A stretch of DNA of 64,000 bases from Pseudomonas sp. MYb327. Its GTDB lineage: Bacteria > Pseudomonadota > Gammaproteobacteria > Pseudomonadales > Pseudomonadaceae. Within the stretch, counting starts at the first letter, position 1; every line of letters begins with the position of its first letter. Location: contig NZ_CP159258.1 in NCBI RefSeq assembly GCF_040438925.1, positions 1,068,001-1,132,000 of the forward strand, given 5' to 3'. A model generated the notes under the pieces. That model made no database searches, was not told the DNA's origin, and worked only from the letters and a program-made list of their open reading frames with translations. Positions 16,967 through 26,225 of this stretch are shown here, in pieces. The position numbers and the translations under genes were made by a program.

Positions 16967-18292
16967 TCATGCCTTTGGGCGTTTATCCAACACGTGGCAG
17001 GCCTTGCCCTCCGACCGCTTGATCGAATGGAATGGCTGCAAAACAATCCGCGAACTGATGCCGATATACGTCTTGATGTGCTTGCTCAATTCGCCGCAAA
17101 CAGCCTTTTGCTGCTCATCGCTCAAATGCTGATGTTCAGCTTTCAATTCGACATGCACATCAACGCTGTCCAGGTTGCCGTTGCGATACAGATGAATCTC
17201 GTAACACTCGGCCAGCTGTTTGACTTTCAGCACCTGCTCTTCGATCTGCGTCGGGAACACGTTGACCCCGCGGATGATCAACATGTCGTCGCTGCGGCCG
17301 GTGATCTTGTCGATACGGCGCATCGGCCGCGCAGTGCCCGGCAGCAGGCGCGTCAGGTCGCGGGTGCGATAGCGGATCATCGGCAGGGCTTCTTTGCTCA
17401 GCGATGTGAACACCAGCTCGCCCATCTGCCCGTCCGGCAGCACTTCGCCGGTGACCGGGTCGATGATTTCCGGGTAGAAGTGGTCTTCCCAGATGGTCGG
17501 GCCGTCCTTGGTTTCGGCGCATTCCATGGCGACGCCCGGGCCCATGATTTCCGAGAGGCCGTAGATGTCCAGGGCAGTGATGCCCAGGCGTTGTTCGATG
17601 GCGCTGCGCAGTTCGGCAGTCCATGGCTCGGCGCCGAAGATGCCCAGGCGCAAGGCCAGTTTGTGCGGGTCGATGCCCTGGCGCTCGATCTCATCGGCGA
17701 TGTTGAGCATGTAGGACGGCGTGACCATGATGATGTCCGGCTGGAAATCCTTAATCAGTTGCACTTGTTTTTCGGTCTGGCCGCCGGACATCGGGATCAC
17801 CGTGCAACCCAGGCGTTCGGCACCGTAATGCGCGCCTAGGCCGCCGGTGAACAGGCCGTAACCGTAGGAAATATGCACTTTGTCGCCACGACGGCCACCG
17901 GCGGCGCGGATCGAACGGGCCACGACGTTGGCCCAGGTGTCGATGTCGTTCTGGGTGTAGCCGACGACAGTCGGTTTGCCCGTGGTGCCGCTGGAGGCAT
18001 GCAGGCGCACGATGTCGTGCATCGGCACGGCAAACATGCCGTACGGGTAGTTGTCGCGCAGGTCGGACTTGGTGGTGAACGGAAATTTCGCCAGGTCGTC
18101 GAGGGACTTGATGTCGTCCGGGTGCACGCCCAGGGCATCGAAACGCTGACGGTAAAGCGGCACATTGTTGTAGGCGTGGTTCAGGCTCCAGCGCAGGCGT
18201 TCCAGCTGGTGCTGACGGAGTTCGTCGACGCTGGCGGTTTCCAGCGGGTCCAGCACAGGATCTAGCACGGATTGGGCAATTGGCATGTTCAT
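16967..18292 (-). CDS. paaK: PaaK: phenylacetate-CoA ligase
   Basis: 441 residues, AMP-forming. The P-loop-like SSGTTGKPTVVGYT (about 100-113) binds ATP. IFGAEPWT, YGLSEIMGPG and RTRDLTRLLPG are adenylate-binding motifs, and the C-terminal domain has GRSDDMLIIRGVNVFP and a Lys in the SIKRSEGKA segment. It activates phenylacetate to phenylacetyl-CoA, committing it to the pathway. It is last in the paaFGHIJK run and is followed by a clear terminator. Confidence 0.97.
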   Translation of the reverse strand: MNMPIAQSVLDPVLDPLETASVDELRQHQLERLRWSLNHAYNNVPLYRQRFDALGVHPDDIKSLDDLAKFPFTTKSDLRDNYPYGMFAVPMHDIVRLHASSGTTGKPTVVGYTQNDIDTWANVVARSIRAAGGRRGDKVHISYGYGLFTGGLGAHYGAERLGCTVIPMSGGQTEKQVQLIKDFQPDIIMVTPSYMLNIADEIERQGIDPHKLALRLGIFGAEPWTAELRSAIEQRLGITALDIYGLSEIMGPGVAMECAETKDGPTIWEDHFYPEIIDPVTGEVLPDGQMGELVFTSLSKEALPMIRYRTRDLTRLLPGTARPMRRIDKITGRSDDMLIIRGVNVFPTQIEEQVLKVKQLAECYEIHLYRNGNLDSVDVHVELKAEHQHLSDEQQKAVCGELSKHIKTYIGISSRIVLQPFHSIKRSEGKACHVLDKRPKA

Positions 18293-18321
18293 GACTTCAC
18301 TCGAATTGTTTTTGTGTTCCG

Positions 18322-18339
18322 GCCCTTTTGCACAAGGGC
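18322..18339. other. Hairpin between paaJ and paaK
   Basis: GCCCTT-TTGCAC-AAGGGC in the 99-base spacer of two co-directional genes. There is no good T run on the minus strand, so it is more likely an RNA stability or attenuation element than a full terminator. Confidence 0.35.
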
Positions 18340-18391
18340 TTTGAGTGCATGCCCCAAGGATACCTCTCGGCTCCTCGGGAATCGCGGTTCT

Positions 18392-19603
18392 TTAGTGGGA
18401 TAGACGCTCGATGATCAGCGCGATCCCTTGGCCAACGCCGATGCACATGGTGCACAGGGCGTAACGGCCTTGACGTTCTTCCAGCTCATGCAGGGCGGTG
18501 GTCACCAGTCGCGCGCCGCTCATGCCCAGCGGATGACCCAGGGCGATGGCGCCGCCGTTGGGGTTGACCCGCGGATCGGTGTCGCTCAGACCCAGCTCGC
18601 GCAACACTGCCAGGCCTTGTGCGGCGAAGGCTTCGTTGAGTTCGATCACGTCCATGTCCGCCAGGCTGAGGTTGGCCAGTTCCAGCACCTTGCGCGTGGC
18701 CGGGACCGGGCCGATGCCCATGATTCGCGGTTCTACGCCAGCGGTGGCCATCGCCACCACCCGGCCGCGTGCGATCAGGCCGTGACGCTTGGCGACTTCC
18801 GGGCTGGCCAGCAGCAATGCGCAGGCACCGTCGTTGACTCCGGAAGCGTTGCCAGCGGTGATGCTGCCGCCTTCGCGGAACGGCGTGCCCAGTTTGGCCA
18901 GTTGTTCAAGGGTGGTGTCGCCGCGAGGGTGTTCGTCGTGCTCGACCACTTTGGCCGGGCCTTTGCGCTGCGGGATTTCTACCGCAACGATTTCTTTCGC
19001 CAGACGCCCGTTGGCTTGGGCTGCAGCAGCGCGTTGCTGGCTGCGCAGGGCGAAGGCGTCCTGGTCAGCGCGGGAGATGTTGAACTGTTCGGCGACGTTC
19101 TCAGCGGTTTCCGGCATGGAATCAATGCCGAAAGCCTTCTTCATCAGCGGATTGACGAAGCGCCAGCCGATGGTGGTGTCGAAGATTTCGGCGGCACGGG
19201 AAAACGCTTGCTCGGCCTTGCCCATCACCAGCGGTGCGCGGGACATCGATTCGACGCCGCCCACCAGCATCAACCCGGCCTCGCCGCTGCGAATGGCGCG
19301 GGCTGCCGTGCCGACCGCGTCCAGCCCCGAACCGCACAGGCGATTAAGAGTGGTGCCAGGCACGCTGACCGGCAACCCGGCCAGCAGCGCCGACATGCGT
19401 GCGACGTTGCGGTTGTCTTCGCCGGCCTGGTTGGCGCAGCCGTAGATCACATCGTCGACGCTGCTCCAGTCGACCTGCGGGTGACGGCGCAGCAGTTCAC
19501 GCATCGGCACTGCTCCGAGGTCGTCGGCGCGCACGCTGCTCAAGACGCCGGCGTAGCGGCCGATCGGGGTGCGTACCGCGTCGATGATCAGGGCATCATT
19601 CAT
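18392..19603 (-). CDS. paaJ: PaaJ: 3-oxoadipyl-CoA / 3-oxo-5,6-didehydrosuberyl-CoA thiolase
   Basis: 403 residues of thiolase with the nucleophile in [11 protein letters not shown] (about residue 90), a regular NEAFAAQG loop, [10 protein letters not shown] and CIGVGQG. It performs both thiolytic steps of the lower phenylacetate pathway. The frame is open to 19654, but [17 protein letters not shown] at 19603 is the family start and has GGAGA upstream. Its first eight bases overlap the end of paaI. Confidence 0.95.
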   Translation of the reverse strand: MNDALIIDAVRTPIGRYAGVLSSVRADDLGAVPMRELLRRHPQVDWSSVDDVIYGCANQAGEDNRNVARMSALLAGLPVSVPGTTLNRLCGSGLDAVGTAARAIRSGEAGLMLVGGVESMSRAPLVMGKAEQAFSRAAEIFDTTIGWRFVNPLMKKAFGIDSMPETAENVAEQFNISRADQDAFALRSQQRAAAAQANGRLAKEIVAVEIPQRKGPAKVVEHDEHPRGDTTLEQLAKLGTPFREGGSITAGNASGVNDGACALLLASPEVAKRHGLIARGRVVAMATAGVEPRIMGIGPVPATRKVLELANLSLADMDVIELNEAFAAQGLAVLRELGLSDTDPRVNPNGGAIALGHPLGMSGARLVTTALHELEERQGRYALCTMCIGVGQGIALIIERLSH

Positions 19604-20045
19604 TGGGGGTCTCCTGCGCCAGCACCGAGCCGCGCACTTTGTAGGATTTGCCATGGAACAGGGCGATCAACTGGCCCTGCTGGTTTTCAATGCGAACGTC
19701 GTAGTTGCCGGTACGCCCGGAGCGGCTTTGCTCGGTGCAATCGGCAGTCAGTGTGTCGCCCAGGCGCGCCGGGGCGATGTAGTCGATGCTGCAACCGATG
19801 GCCACCGTGGCTTCGTTGTAGCTGTTGCAGGCAAAGGCGAACGCCGAGTCGGCGAGGGCGAACAGGTAGCCGCCGTGGCAGGTGCCGTGGCCCTGAACCA
19901 TGTCGGCACGCACGGTCATGCCGACGCGGGCGCAACCGGGGGCGGCGGAGAGTAAACGTATGCCCATCGCCTGACTGGCGGCGTCACGCTCCAGCAGTGT
20001 TTGTGCACAGGTGACGGCCAGGTTCATTGCTTCATGGTTAGTCAT
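19596..20045 (-). CDS. paaI: PaaI: hydroxyphenylacetyl-CoA thioesterase
   Basis: 149 residues of hot-dog fold with the 4HBT segment [20 protein letters not shown], in which HGG and the following Asp form the active site. It releases CoA from ring-hydroxylated by-products, rescuing the CoA pool. The ATG at 20045 gives the family length; it overlaps the paaH stop by eight bases, and paaI in turn overlaps paaJ, so these genes are tightly coupled. Confidence 0.93.
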   Translation of the reverse strand: MTNHEAMNLAVTCAQTLLERDAASQAMGIRLLSAAPGCARVGMTVRADMVQGHGTCHGGYLFALADSAFAFACNSYNEATVAIGCSIDYIAPARLGDTLTADCTEQSRSGRTGNYDVRIENQQGQLIALFHGKSYKVRGSVLAQETPNE

Positions 20046-21555
20046 GGAATGTCCTTCCTTCGGCAACGCGACGGCGCAGCAGCAGCGATGGCCGGTAGCG
20101 TTCTTCGCCATAACTGGCTTGCAGGTTTTCCAGCGTTGCAAGAATGTGCGACAGGCCGATGGCATCGGCCCAGGCCAGCGGCCCCTGTGGATAATTGACT
20201 CCGGCGCGCATCGCCAGATCGATGTCGGCGGCTGACGCTACGCCTTGCAGCAAGGCATCGGCCGCTTCGTTGGCGAGCATGGCCACGGTGCGCAGCACGG
20301 CGAGGGCGGGGCTGTCGCTGAGCAGGCTGACCTTCAGCCCGGCCCGTTGCAGCAGGGCGATGCCTTGTTGCAGAGCCAGTGGATCAATACCCGCCGCATG
20401 GCTGATGGCGACGCGTTTGGCATTGGCGTAGTCGGACGCCAGATCCAGCAGGATCAGGTTGCGCAACCCGTCTTCGCGCGCCCGTTGACACGCCATGCGG
20501 CCGTCGCTCAAGGCCAGCACAGTGTCACCGACGCGCAGCAAACCCTGACCGTCGCGCTGGATGATCTCGACGCCATGTTCACGCAAACGCACGAGCAAAC
20601 CTTGAGCGATGCCGAGGTCGCCTTCGACAGAGCAAACCTCGACCTGCGCGTCGCTGCTGATTTCCGTGGCTTGCGGGCGCTCCGCGCCTTGAGCGTAGCT
20701 GTAGAACCCCTGACCGCTTTTACGCCCCAGACGTCCGCCGTCCACCAGTTCTTTCTGGATCAGCGAAGGCAGGAAGCGGGTGTCCTGGTAATAGGCATCG
20801 AACACCGAGCAGGTCACGGCATAGTTGACGTCGTGGCCGATCAAATCCGTCAGTTCGAAGGCACCCATGGCAAACCCACCGGCGTCGCGCATCAGTGCAT
20901 CGAGAGTCGGGCAGTCGGCGACGCCTTCCTGCAACAGGCGCAGGCTCTCGGCATAAAACGGCCGTGCCACGCGGTTGACGATAAAGCCCGGCGTGGAGCG
21001 GGTGTGGACCGGTTTTTTGCCCCAGGCCTTGGCGGTGTCATACAGGCACTCGGCCAATGCCGGGTCGCTGGCCAGGCCGGAAACGATTTCCACAAGCGCC
21101 ATGACCGGCGCCGGATTGAAGAAGTGCAGGCCGAGCAGGCGATTTGGGTGTTCAAGCTGCGCGGCAATGCTGGTGATCGACAGCGACGAAGTGTTGCTGG
21201 CCAGGATGCAGTGTTCGCCGCAGATGCTTTCCAGTTGGCGGAACAGCGCGCGCTTGACCTCAAGGTTCTCGACGATGGCTTCGATGATCAGTTTGCAATC
21301 GGCCAGGGCTTCGATGGCTTCCACGGCTTGCAGGCGGGCGATAGTGGCGCTGCGGGATTCGGCCGAGAGTTTGCCGTTCTCGACCCGTTTGCCCAGTTGC
21401 CGGTCAATCCCTTCGATGGCTTGGGCGGCGGCGCCTGGGCGATTGTCCAGCAGCAACACTGGATGGCCGGCCTGCGCCGCGACCTGGGCAATGCCGGCAC
21501 CCATGGCGCCGGCGCCGATCACGGCGATGCGTGCGTTGGTATTTAGGGCGGTCAT
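20038..21555 (-). CDS. paaH: PaaH: 3-hydroxyadipyl-CoA dehydrogenase
   Basis: 505 residues. The N-terminal Rossmann fold has VIGAGAMGAGIAQVAAQAG (about 12-30). The catalytic region is SNTSSLSITSIA and HFFNPAPVM with the His general base, then NRVARPFYAE. A second C-terminal 3HCDH domain (GVNYPQGPLAWADAIG) makes it longer than single-domain homologues, as is usual for PaaH. It oxidises 3-hydroxyadipyl-CoA with NAD. Confidence 0.96.
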   Translation of the reverse strand: MTALNTNARIAVIGAGAMGAGIAQVAAQAGHPVLLLDNRPGAAAQAIEGIDRQLGKRVENGKLSAESRSATIARLQAVEAIEALADCKLIIEAIVENLEVKRALFRQLESICGEHCILASNTSSLSITSIAAQLEHPNRLLGLHFFNPAPVMALVEIVSGLASDPALAECLYDTAKAWGKKPVHTRSTPGFIVNRVARPFYAESLRLLQEGVADCPTLDALMRDAGGFAMGAFELTDLIGHDVNYAVTCSVFDAYYQDTRFLPSLIQKELVDGGRLGRKSGQGFYSYAQGAERPQATEISSDAQVEVCSVEGDLGIAQGLLVRLREHGVEIIQRDGQGLLRVGDTVLALSDGRMACQRAREDGLRNLILLDLASDYANAKRVAISHAAGIDPLALQQGIALLQRAGLKVSLLSDSPALAVLRTVAMLANEAADALLQGVASAADIDLAMRAGVNYPQGPLAWADAIGLSHILATLENLQASYGEERYRPSLLLRRRVAEGRTFHD

Positions 21556-21558
21556 GAC

Positions 21559-22350
21559 TCAGCGTCCCTTGAAACTTGGGGTGCGTTTTTCCATGAAGGC
21601 ACCGACGCCTTCGCGGTAATCCTCGCTGCGCCCGGCCAGGCGTTGCAGGTCGCGTTCGAGTTCGAGCTGTTCGTCGAAGCTATTGCTCATGCTGGCGTTG
21701 AGGCTGCGTTTGATCAGCGCCAGACCATAGGTTGGTTGCGTGGCCAGATGGCGGGCCAGTTTCAGGGCCTCGTCGCGCAAATCGGCATCGTCCACGCACT
21801 GGTAAATCAAGCCCCATTGCTCGGCTTGTTCGGCGGTCAGGCGATTGCCCAGCAGGGCCAACGCCTTGGCACGGGCCATGCCCACCAGGCGCGGCAAGGT
21901 CCAGGTGCCGCCCGAGTCGGGAATCAGGCCGATCTTGCAGAACGCTTGAATGAAACTGGCCGAACGCGCCGCCAACACCAGGTCGCAGGCCAGCGGAATG
22001 TTCGCGCCGGCGCCCGCCGCCACGCCGTTGACGGCGCAGATCACCGGCATCGGCAGGTCACGCAACTGGCGGATCAGCGGGTTGTAGAACTTCTCGATGG
22101 ATTCGCCCAGGTCCGGCACGGCGCTGCCCGGCGCGACATTGCGGTCGCTCAGATCCTGGCCGGCGCAGAAGCCACGACCTTCACCGGTCAGCAGCAGCAC
22201 GCGCACGTCGGGGTTCTGCCGCACTTGCTTGAGCGCTTCCTTCACTTCGCCATGCATCTGGGTGTTGAAGCTGTTGAGCTGGTCCGGGCGATTGAGGCTG
22301 AGCAGGGCGACGCCGGCCTCGATGGAAAACAGGATGTGTTCGAAGTTCAT
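21559..22350 (-). CDS. paaG: PaaG: ring 1,2-epoxyphenylacetyl-CoA isomerase
   Basis: 263 residues of crotonase fold with GFCAGQDLSDR (oxyanion hole, about 63-73), AVNGVAAGAGANIPLACD and the active-site region KIGLIPDSGGTW, whose Asp replaces a hydratase Glu and is characteristic of PaaG isomerases. It converts the ring epoxide to oxepin-CoA and later acts as a delta-3-delta-2 isomerase. Only three bases separate it from paaH. Confidence 0.95.
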   Translation of the reverse strand: MNFEHILFSIEAGVALLSLNRPDQLNSFNTQMHGEVKEALKQVRQNPDVRVLLLTGEGRGFCAGQDLSDRNVAPGSAVPDLGESIEKFYNPLIRQLRDLPMPVICAVNGVAAGAGANIPLACDLVLAARSASFIQAFCKIGLIPDSGGTWTLPRLVGMARAKALALLGNRLTAEQAEQWGLIYQCVDDADLRDEALKLARHLATQPTYGLALIKRSLNASMSNSFDEQLELERDLQRLAGRSEDYREGVGAFMEKRTPSFKGR

Positions 22351-22387
22351 GGTCTTGGCGCTCTCTTGGCGATCTCGAATTCGGTGA

Positions 22388-23161
22388 TTACTGGCCGGTG
22401 AAGGTCGGCGTGCGTTTTTGCTGGAAGGCCGCGATGCCTTCGTCGCGGTCGCGGGTGCCGGCCAGTAGGGTGAACGCGTGGCGCTCGAAACGCAGGCCGC
22501 TGGCGAGGTCGGTGTCCATGGCCTTGAGCAGCGATTCCTTGGCCAGGCGCACCGCCAGTGGGGCCTTGCCGGCGATGTTGCGGGCGATCTGCAGGGCGCG
22601 GTCGACGGTGAATTCCGGTTGCGTCACTTCGCTGACCAGGCCGGCACGCTGGGCCTGACGGGCGTCAATCGGCTCGCCGGTCAGGACCATTTGCATCGCC
22701 ATGGATTTACCGACCGCGCGCAGCAGGCGTTGGGTTCCACCAGCGCCGGGCATGATCCCGAGGTTGATTTCCGGCTGGCCGAAGCGGGCGTCAACGCCTG
22801 CAATGATGATGTCAGCGTGCATCGCCAGTTCGCAGCCACCGCCGAGGGCGAAGCCGTTGACCGCAGCGATCAGCGGTTTGCTGAAACGGGTGATGGCCTG
22901 CCACGAAGCCTGGCGCGGGTCGTCGAGGATGCCGACCAGATCGCGCTCGGCCATTTCATTGATGTCGGCACCGGCGGCGAAGGCTTTGCGGCTGCCGGTG
23001 ATGACCACGGCGCGGGTCGCGGGATCGGCTTGCGCGGCGCTCAGTTCATCCGCCAGTTCGCCCAGCAATTGGGTGTTCAGGGCATTCAGGGCTTGCGGGC
23101 GCTGCAGGGTAATCAGGCGGACGCCGGGCTCGATCATCTCGACGGCAAGGGTTAGAGGCAT
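22388..23161 (-). CDS. paaF: PaaF: 2,3-dehydroadipyl-CoA hydratase
   Basis: 257 residues of crotonase fold with FAAGADINEMAER (about 65-77), AVNGFALGGGCELAMHAD containing the first catalytic Glu, and INLGIMPGAGGTQRLLRAVG around the second site. It hydrates 2,3-didehydroadipyl-CoA. An in-frame GTG at 23176 exists, but the ATG at 23161 has AGGG eight bases upstream. It is the first gene of paaFGHIJK. Confidence 0.94.
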   Translation of the reverse strand: MPLTLAVEMIEPGVRLITLQRPQALNALNTQLLGELADELSAAQADPATRAVVITGSRKAFAAGADINEMAERDLVGILDDPRQASWQAITRFSKPLIAAVNGFALGGGCELAMHADIIIAGVDARFGQPEINLGIMPGAGGTQRLLRAVGKSMAMQMVLTGEPIDARQAQRAGLVSEVTQPEFTVDRALQIARNIAGKAPLAVRLAKESLLKAMDTDLASGLRFERHAFTLLAGTRDRDEGIAAFQQKRTPTFTGQ

Positions 23162-23239
23162 GGCGGATGCCCTCACGGTGCGCGCTCGGCGGTGATGCCG
23201 GCTTGTTATTGGATCGGCCGCAGGGGCCGGTTTTGTCCG

Positions 23240-23270
23240 AGTATACCTGCAACGTGATACGCAAAAGCAA
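23240..23270 (-). promoter_or_regulatory. Possible paaF promoter with a GATAC box in the spacer
   Basis: On the minus strand TATACT (23245-23240) is a good -10, 79 bases before the paaF ATG. The best -35 is TTGCTT (23270-23265) at a long 19-base spacing, so the promoter may need help. A GTGATAC box (23254-23260, plus-strand reading) lies in the spacer, the same relative place as the box in the paaA promoter. Confidence 0.45.
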
Positions 23271-23423
23271 TACTGAAATTGATTTAATGTGTCCTTTCAT
23301 CGTTTTTTTGGTTTTAGTATGTCGAGCGAAACTAGCCGGTTGTGAGGCTGTGATGGCCGTTTTTATTGGCTTTTATTGGGGTTTTTGCCGGTCGGTAACA
23401 ACACCAGTGAGCGCCCTTTTCAA

Positions 23424-23468
23424 GTGATACGGTTTTTTGTCTTTGTGGTAGTAAAAGCGATGTGATAC
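23424..23468 (+). promoter_or_regulatory. Two GTGATAC boxes in the paaY control region
   Basis: GTGATAC occurs as direct copies at 23424-23430 and 23462-23468, 38 bases apart start to start. The second overlaps a weak -10 candidate TACAAA, itself 17 bases from TTGTGG. The paaF-paaY gap (23162-23510) is otherwise AT-rich without a gene. The boxes match those by paaA and paaF and may be PaaX sites; this is inference. Confidence 0.45.
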
Positions 23469-23510
23469 AAAATAAGTCATTATCGGCATCGCTTTGTGAA
23501 GGAACCCGTC

Positions 23511-24107
23511 ATGACCTGCTACAGCCTCAATGGCCTGACCCCGGTGGTCGATCCCAGTGCTTACGTTCACCCTTCAGCGGTATTGATCGGTGACGTGATT
23601 ATTGGGCCGCATTGCTACGTCGGCCCGCTGGCCAGCCTGCGCGGTGACTTCGGGCGGATCGTGCTGGAGGAGGGTGCCAATGTGCAGGACACCTGCGTGA
23701 TGCACGGTTTCCCCGACAGCGACACCGTGGTCGAGCGCAACGGCCATATTGGCCATGGCGCGGTGTTGCACGGATGCCGCATCGGCGCCGACGCGTTGGT
23801 GGGCATGAATGCGGTGGTGATGGATAACGCGCGCATCGGCCCGCGTTCATTCGTCTCGGCGGCGGCGTTCGTCAAGGCCGGTTTCGAATGTCCCGGGCAG
23901 TCACTGGTCATGGGCGCCCCCGCCAGCATCAAGCGCAGCCTCAGTGACGATGAAGTGGCGTGGAAACAGGCGGGGACTCGTGAGTATCAGCAACTGGCGC
24001 AGCGTTGCCTTACCCAGATGCAAGTGTGTGAACCGCTGAGCGAGCCGGAGCCGGATCGCCCGCGAATCAGCGACAGTAGTTTTCGGCCGAAGGGTAGCAA
24101 CGCGTGA
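23511..24107 (+). CDS. paaY: PaaY: gamma-carbonic-anhydrase-fold thioesterase of phenylacetate catabolism
   Basis: 198 residues built of left-handed beta-helix hexapeptide repeats ([35 protein letters not shown]), with the metal-binding histidines in [15 protein letters not shown] and HGC. It resembles gamma carbonic anhydrases but in the paa context hydrolyses hydroxylated dead-end CoA esters. The start at 23511 has AAGGA ten bases upstream; the in-frame GTG at 23496 is less likely. It is divergent from paaF and 73 bases before paaX. Confidence 0.93.
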   Translation: MTCYSLNGLTPVVDPSAYVHPSAVLIGDVIIGPHCYVGPLASLRGDFGRIVLEEGANVQDTCVMHGFPDSDTVVERNGHIGHGAVLHGCRIGADALVGMNAVVMDNARIGPRSFVSAAAFVKAGFECPGQSLVMGAPASIKRSLSDDEVAWKQAGTREYQQLAQRCLTQMQVCEPLSEPEPDRPRISDSSFRPKGSNA

Positions 24108-24180
24108 ACACGGAACCGGGAATTGGGCTTAACCCCATGGCTTTCGGTATATTCCTTTTCTTTTTTTGCTCGGTACGCCC

Positions 24181-25104
24181 ATGTCGTCCCTGACACCCTT
24201 GAACCATCTCATCACGCGCTTCCAGGAGCAGACGCCAATCCGCGCCAGCTCCCTGATCATTACGTTGTACGGTGATGCCATCGAGCCCCATGGCGGTACT
24301 GTGTGGCTGGGCAGCCTGATTCAATTGCTCGAACCGATCGGCATCAACGAACGACTGATCCGCACTTCGATTTTCCGTCTTACCAAAGAGGGCTGGCTGA
24401 CCGCCGAAAAAGTCGGTCGACGCAGTTACTACAGTCTGACCGGCACCGGTCGCCGGCGTTTCGACAAGGCGTTCAAGCGGGTCTACAGCACCAGCATGCC
24501 GGCATGGGATGGTTCCTGGTGCCTGGTGATGCTCTCGCAGTTGACCCAGGACAAGCGCAAACAAGTGCGCGAAGAACTGGAGTGGCAAGGTTTTGGTGCG
24601 ATTTCCCCAGCGGTGCTGGCGTGTCCACGCAGCGACCGCACCGATGTCAACGCGACCCTGATCGACCTCGGCGCCCAGGAAGAAACCATCGTCTTCGAGA
24701 CCACCGCCCAGGACGTATTGGCCTCCAAAGCCCTGCGCCTGCAAGTGCGCGAGAGCTGGAACATTGAGGAACTGGCGACTCATTACAGTGAGTTCATCCA
24801 ACTGTTCCGACCGCTCTGGCAAGCGCTTCGCGAGCAGGAAAACCTGCAACCGGCCGACTGCTTCCTGGCACGGATTCTGCTGATTCATGAATACCGCAAA
24901 TTGCTGCTGCGTGACCCGCAACTGCCGGACGAGTTGTTACCCAGCGATTGGGAAGGGCGTGCGGCCCGCCAGTTGTGCCGCAACATTTACCGCTTGATCT
25001 ACGCCAAAGCCGAAGAGTGGCTGAACAGTGCACTGGAAACCGCCGACGGCCCGTTGCCGGACGTGGGCGAGAGTTTTTATCGACGCTTTGGCGGGTTGAA
25101 ATAA
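24181..25104 (+). CDS. paaX: PaaX: phenylacetyl-CoA-responsive repressor
   Basis: 307 residues. The N-terminal winged helix (about 10-95: RASSLIITLYGDAI, IRTSIFRLTKEGWL, GRRSYYSLTGTG) is the PaaX DNA-binding domain. The remainder is the PaaX-like central and C-terminal region with WDGSWCLVML and LPDELLPSDWEGRAAR. It represses paa promoters until phenylacetyl-CoA accumulates. The ATG at 24181 starts the family homology. It lies after paaY on the same strand. Confidence 0.95.
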   Translation: MSSLTPLNHLITRFQEQTPIRASSLIITLYGDAIEPHGGTVWLGSLIQLLEPIGINERLIRTSIFRLTKEGWLTAEKVGRRSYYSLTGTGRRRFDKAFKRVYSTSMPAWDGSWCLVMLSQLTQDKRKQVREELEWQGFGAISPAVLACPRSDRTDVNATLIDLGAQEETIVFETTAQDVLASKALRLQVRESWNIEELATHYSEFIQLFRPLWQALREQENLQPADCFLARILLIHEYRKLLLRDPQLPDELLPSDWEGRAARQLCRNIYRLIYAKAEEWLNSALETADGPLPDVGESFYRRFGGLK

Positions 25105-25189
25105 CCCGCCGTTGTTCAGGGAGAGTCGCTGTTCAGGAGAACCTGTGTTTTGACGTAGACAATAAAAATAAGCCTGCGTGAGGCCTGCC

Positions 25190-26104
25190 ATGATTTCTAC
25201 AACCGCACAGCGCCAGGATGGGTTCGATCAGTGGATCCATCAGATCAACCAGATCTGTGGCGCCTTTAACGCTCAACCCCTGGGTACGGAATTTTCCGGC
25301 CAGATCCGCGAGTACCGCAGCGACGCCTTGAAGCTGAGCTTTGTCGATGCCTGTCAAGCGCGACTGTACCGCACACCGCAGGAAGTCGCGGCGGGCGAGG
25401 GTGGCAAATATTTCGCGGTGTTCCAGCTCGAAGGCACGGCGGGCATGGCCCAGGGCGACGACAAGGTTCTGCTGTCCGCCGGCGACATCACACTGATCGA
25501 CGCGGCGCGACCCAGTGACTTCACCTACAGCGAAAATTCCCGGCAGCTGTCGCTGATTCTGCCGTATCAACTGGTCGAGCAAACCCTGCGCTTCAATCAG
25601 GTCAAGTGCGGCCACCGCATCGCCGCAGCATCGCCTATTGCGATGCTGTCGCACCGTTTGATCCTCGATGCCACGCAGCAGCAGAACCTCAGCCGTCAGG
25701 AAAGCGAAGCGACCCTGGAGGCGATTGTCAGCCTGCTGCGTCCGGCAATCAGCCAGACCGACGATTGCATCGATCTGCACGAACGCACCTTCCGCAAGAC
25801 CCTGAGTTTTATCGATCAGCACATCCGCTCGGAAGAGCTGTGCCCGGAATGGCTGGCGCGGGAAGTCGGCATGTCCACTCGCGGGTTGTACCGGATGTTT
25901 GCCAAGAAAGGCCTGGTGGTGGCGCGTTACATCAAGAATCGTCGCCTGGACCTCTGCGCCGAATCCCTGCGCCAATCGGGCAAAGAGCAGAAGCTGTCGG
26001 TGTTGGGATACTCGTGGGGGTTTTCCGATTCGAGCTACTTTTCCACGGCTTTCAAATCGCGCTTCGGCATTGCGCCGGGGGAGTATCGAAAGCAGCATGC
26101 CTGA
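25190..26104 (+). CDS. feaR: FeaR-like AraC-family activator
   Basis: 304 residues. The N-terminal AraC-type ligand-binding domain (about 10-190) has the AGDITLIDAARPSDFTY segment typical of the FeaR/AraC_binding_2 family. The C-terminal domain has two helix-turn-helix motifs (LAREVGMSTRGLYRMF and VLGYSWGFSDSSYFSTAFK). In E. coli FeaR activates tynA and feaB in response to aromatic amines. The ATG at 25190 has GAGG just before it. It faces tynA across a REP pair, and feaB is not in the window. Confidence 0.9.
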   Translation: MISTTAQRQDGFDQWIHQINQICGAFNAQPLGTEFSGQIREYRSDALKLSFVDACQARLYRTPQEVAAGEGGKYFAVFQLEGTAGMAQGDDKVLLSAGDITLIDAARPSDFTYSENSRQLSLILPYQLVEQTLRFNQVKCGHRIAAASPIAMLSHRLILDATQQQNLSRQESEATLEAIVSLLRPAISQTDDCIDLHERTFRKTLSFIDQHIRSEELCPEWLAREVGMSTRGLYRMFAKKGLVVARYIKNRRLDLCAESLRQSGKEQKLSVLGYSWGFSDSSYFSTAFKSRFGIAPGEYRKQHA

Positions 26105-26139
26105 TCTTTATCTGAACATCGATCAGCGCTGATTGTATT

Positions 26140-26208
26140 TGTAGGAGCCCGGCTTGCCGGCGATGGCGATTTTGAGATCGCCATCGCCAGCAAGCCGGGC
26201 TCCTACAG
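26140..26208. repeat. BIME between convergent feaR and tynA
   Basis: An inverted pair of REPs of the GTAGGAGCCCGGCTTGCC subtype with a nine-base centre, filling most of the 121-base gap between two converging genes. Confidence 0.9.
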
Positions 26209-26225
26209 TTTTGCGTTTCAACCGA

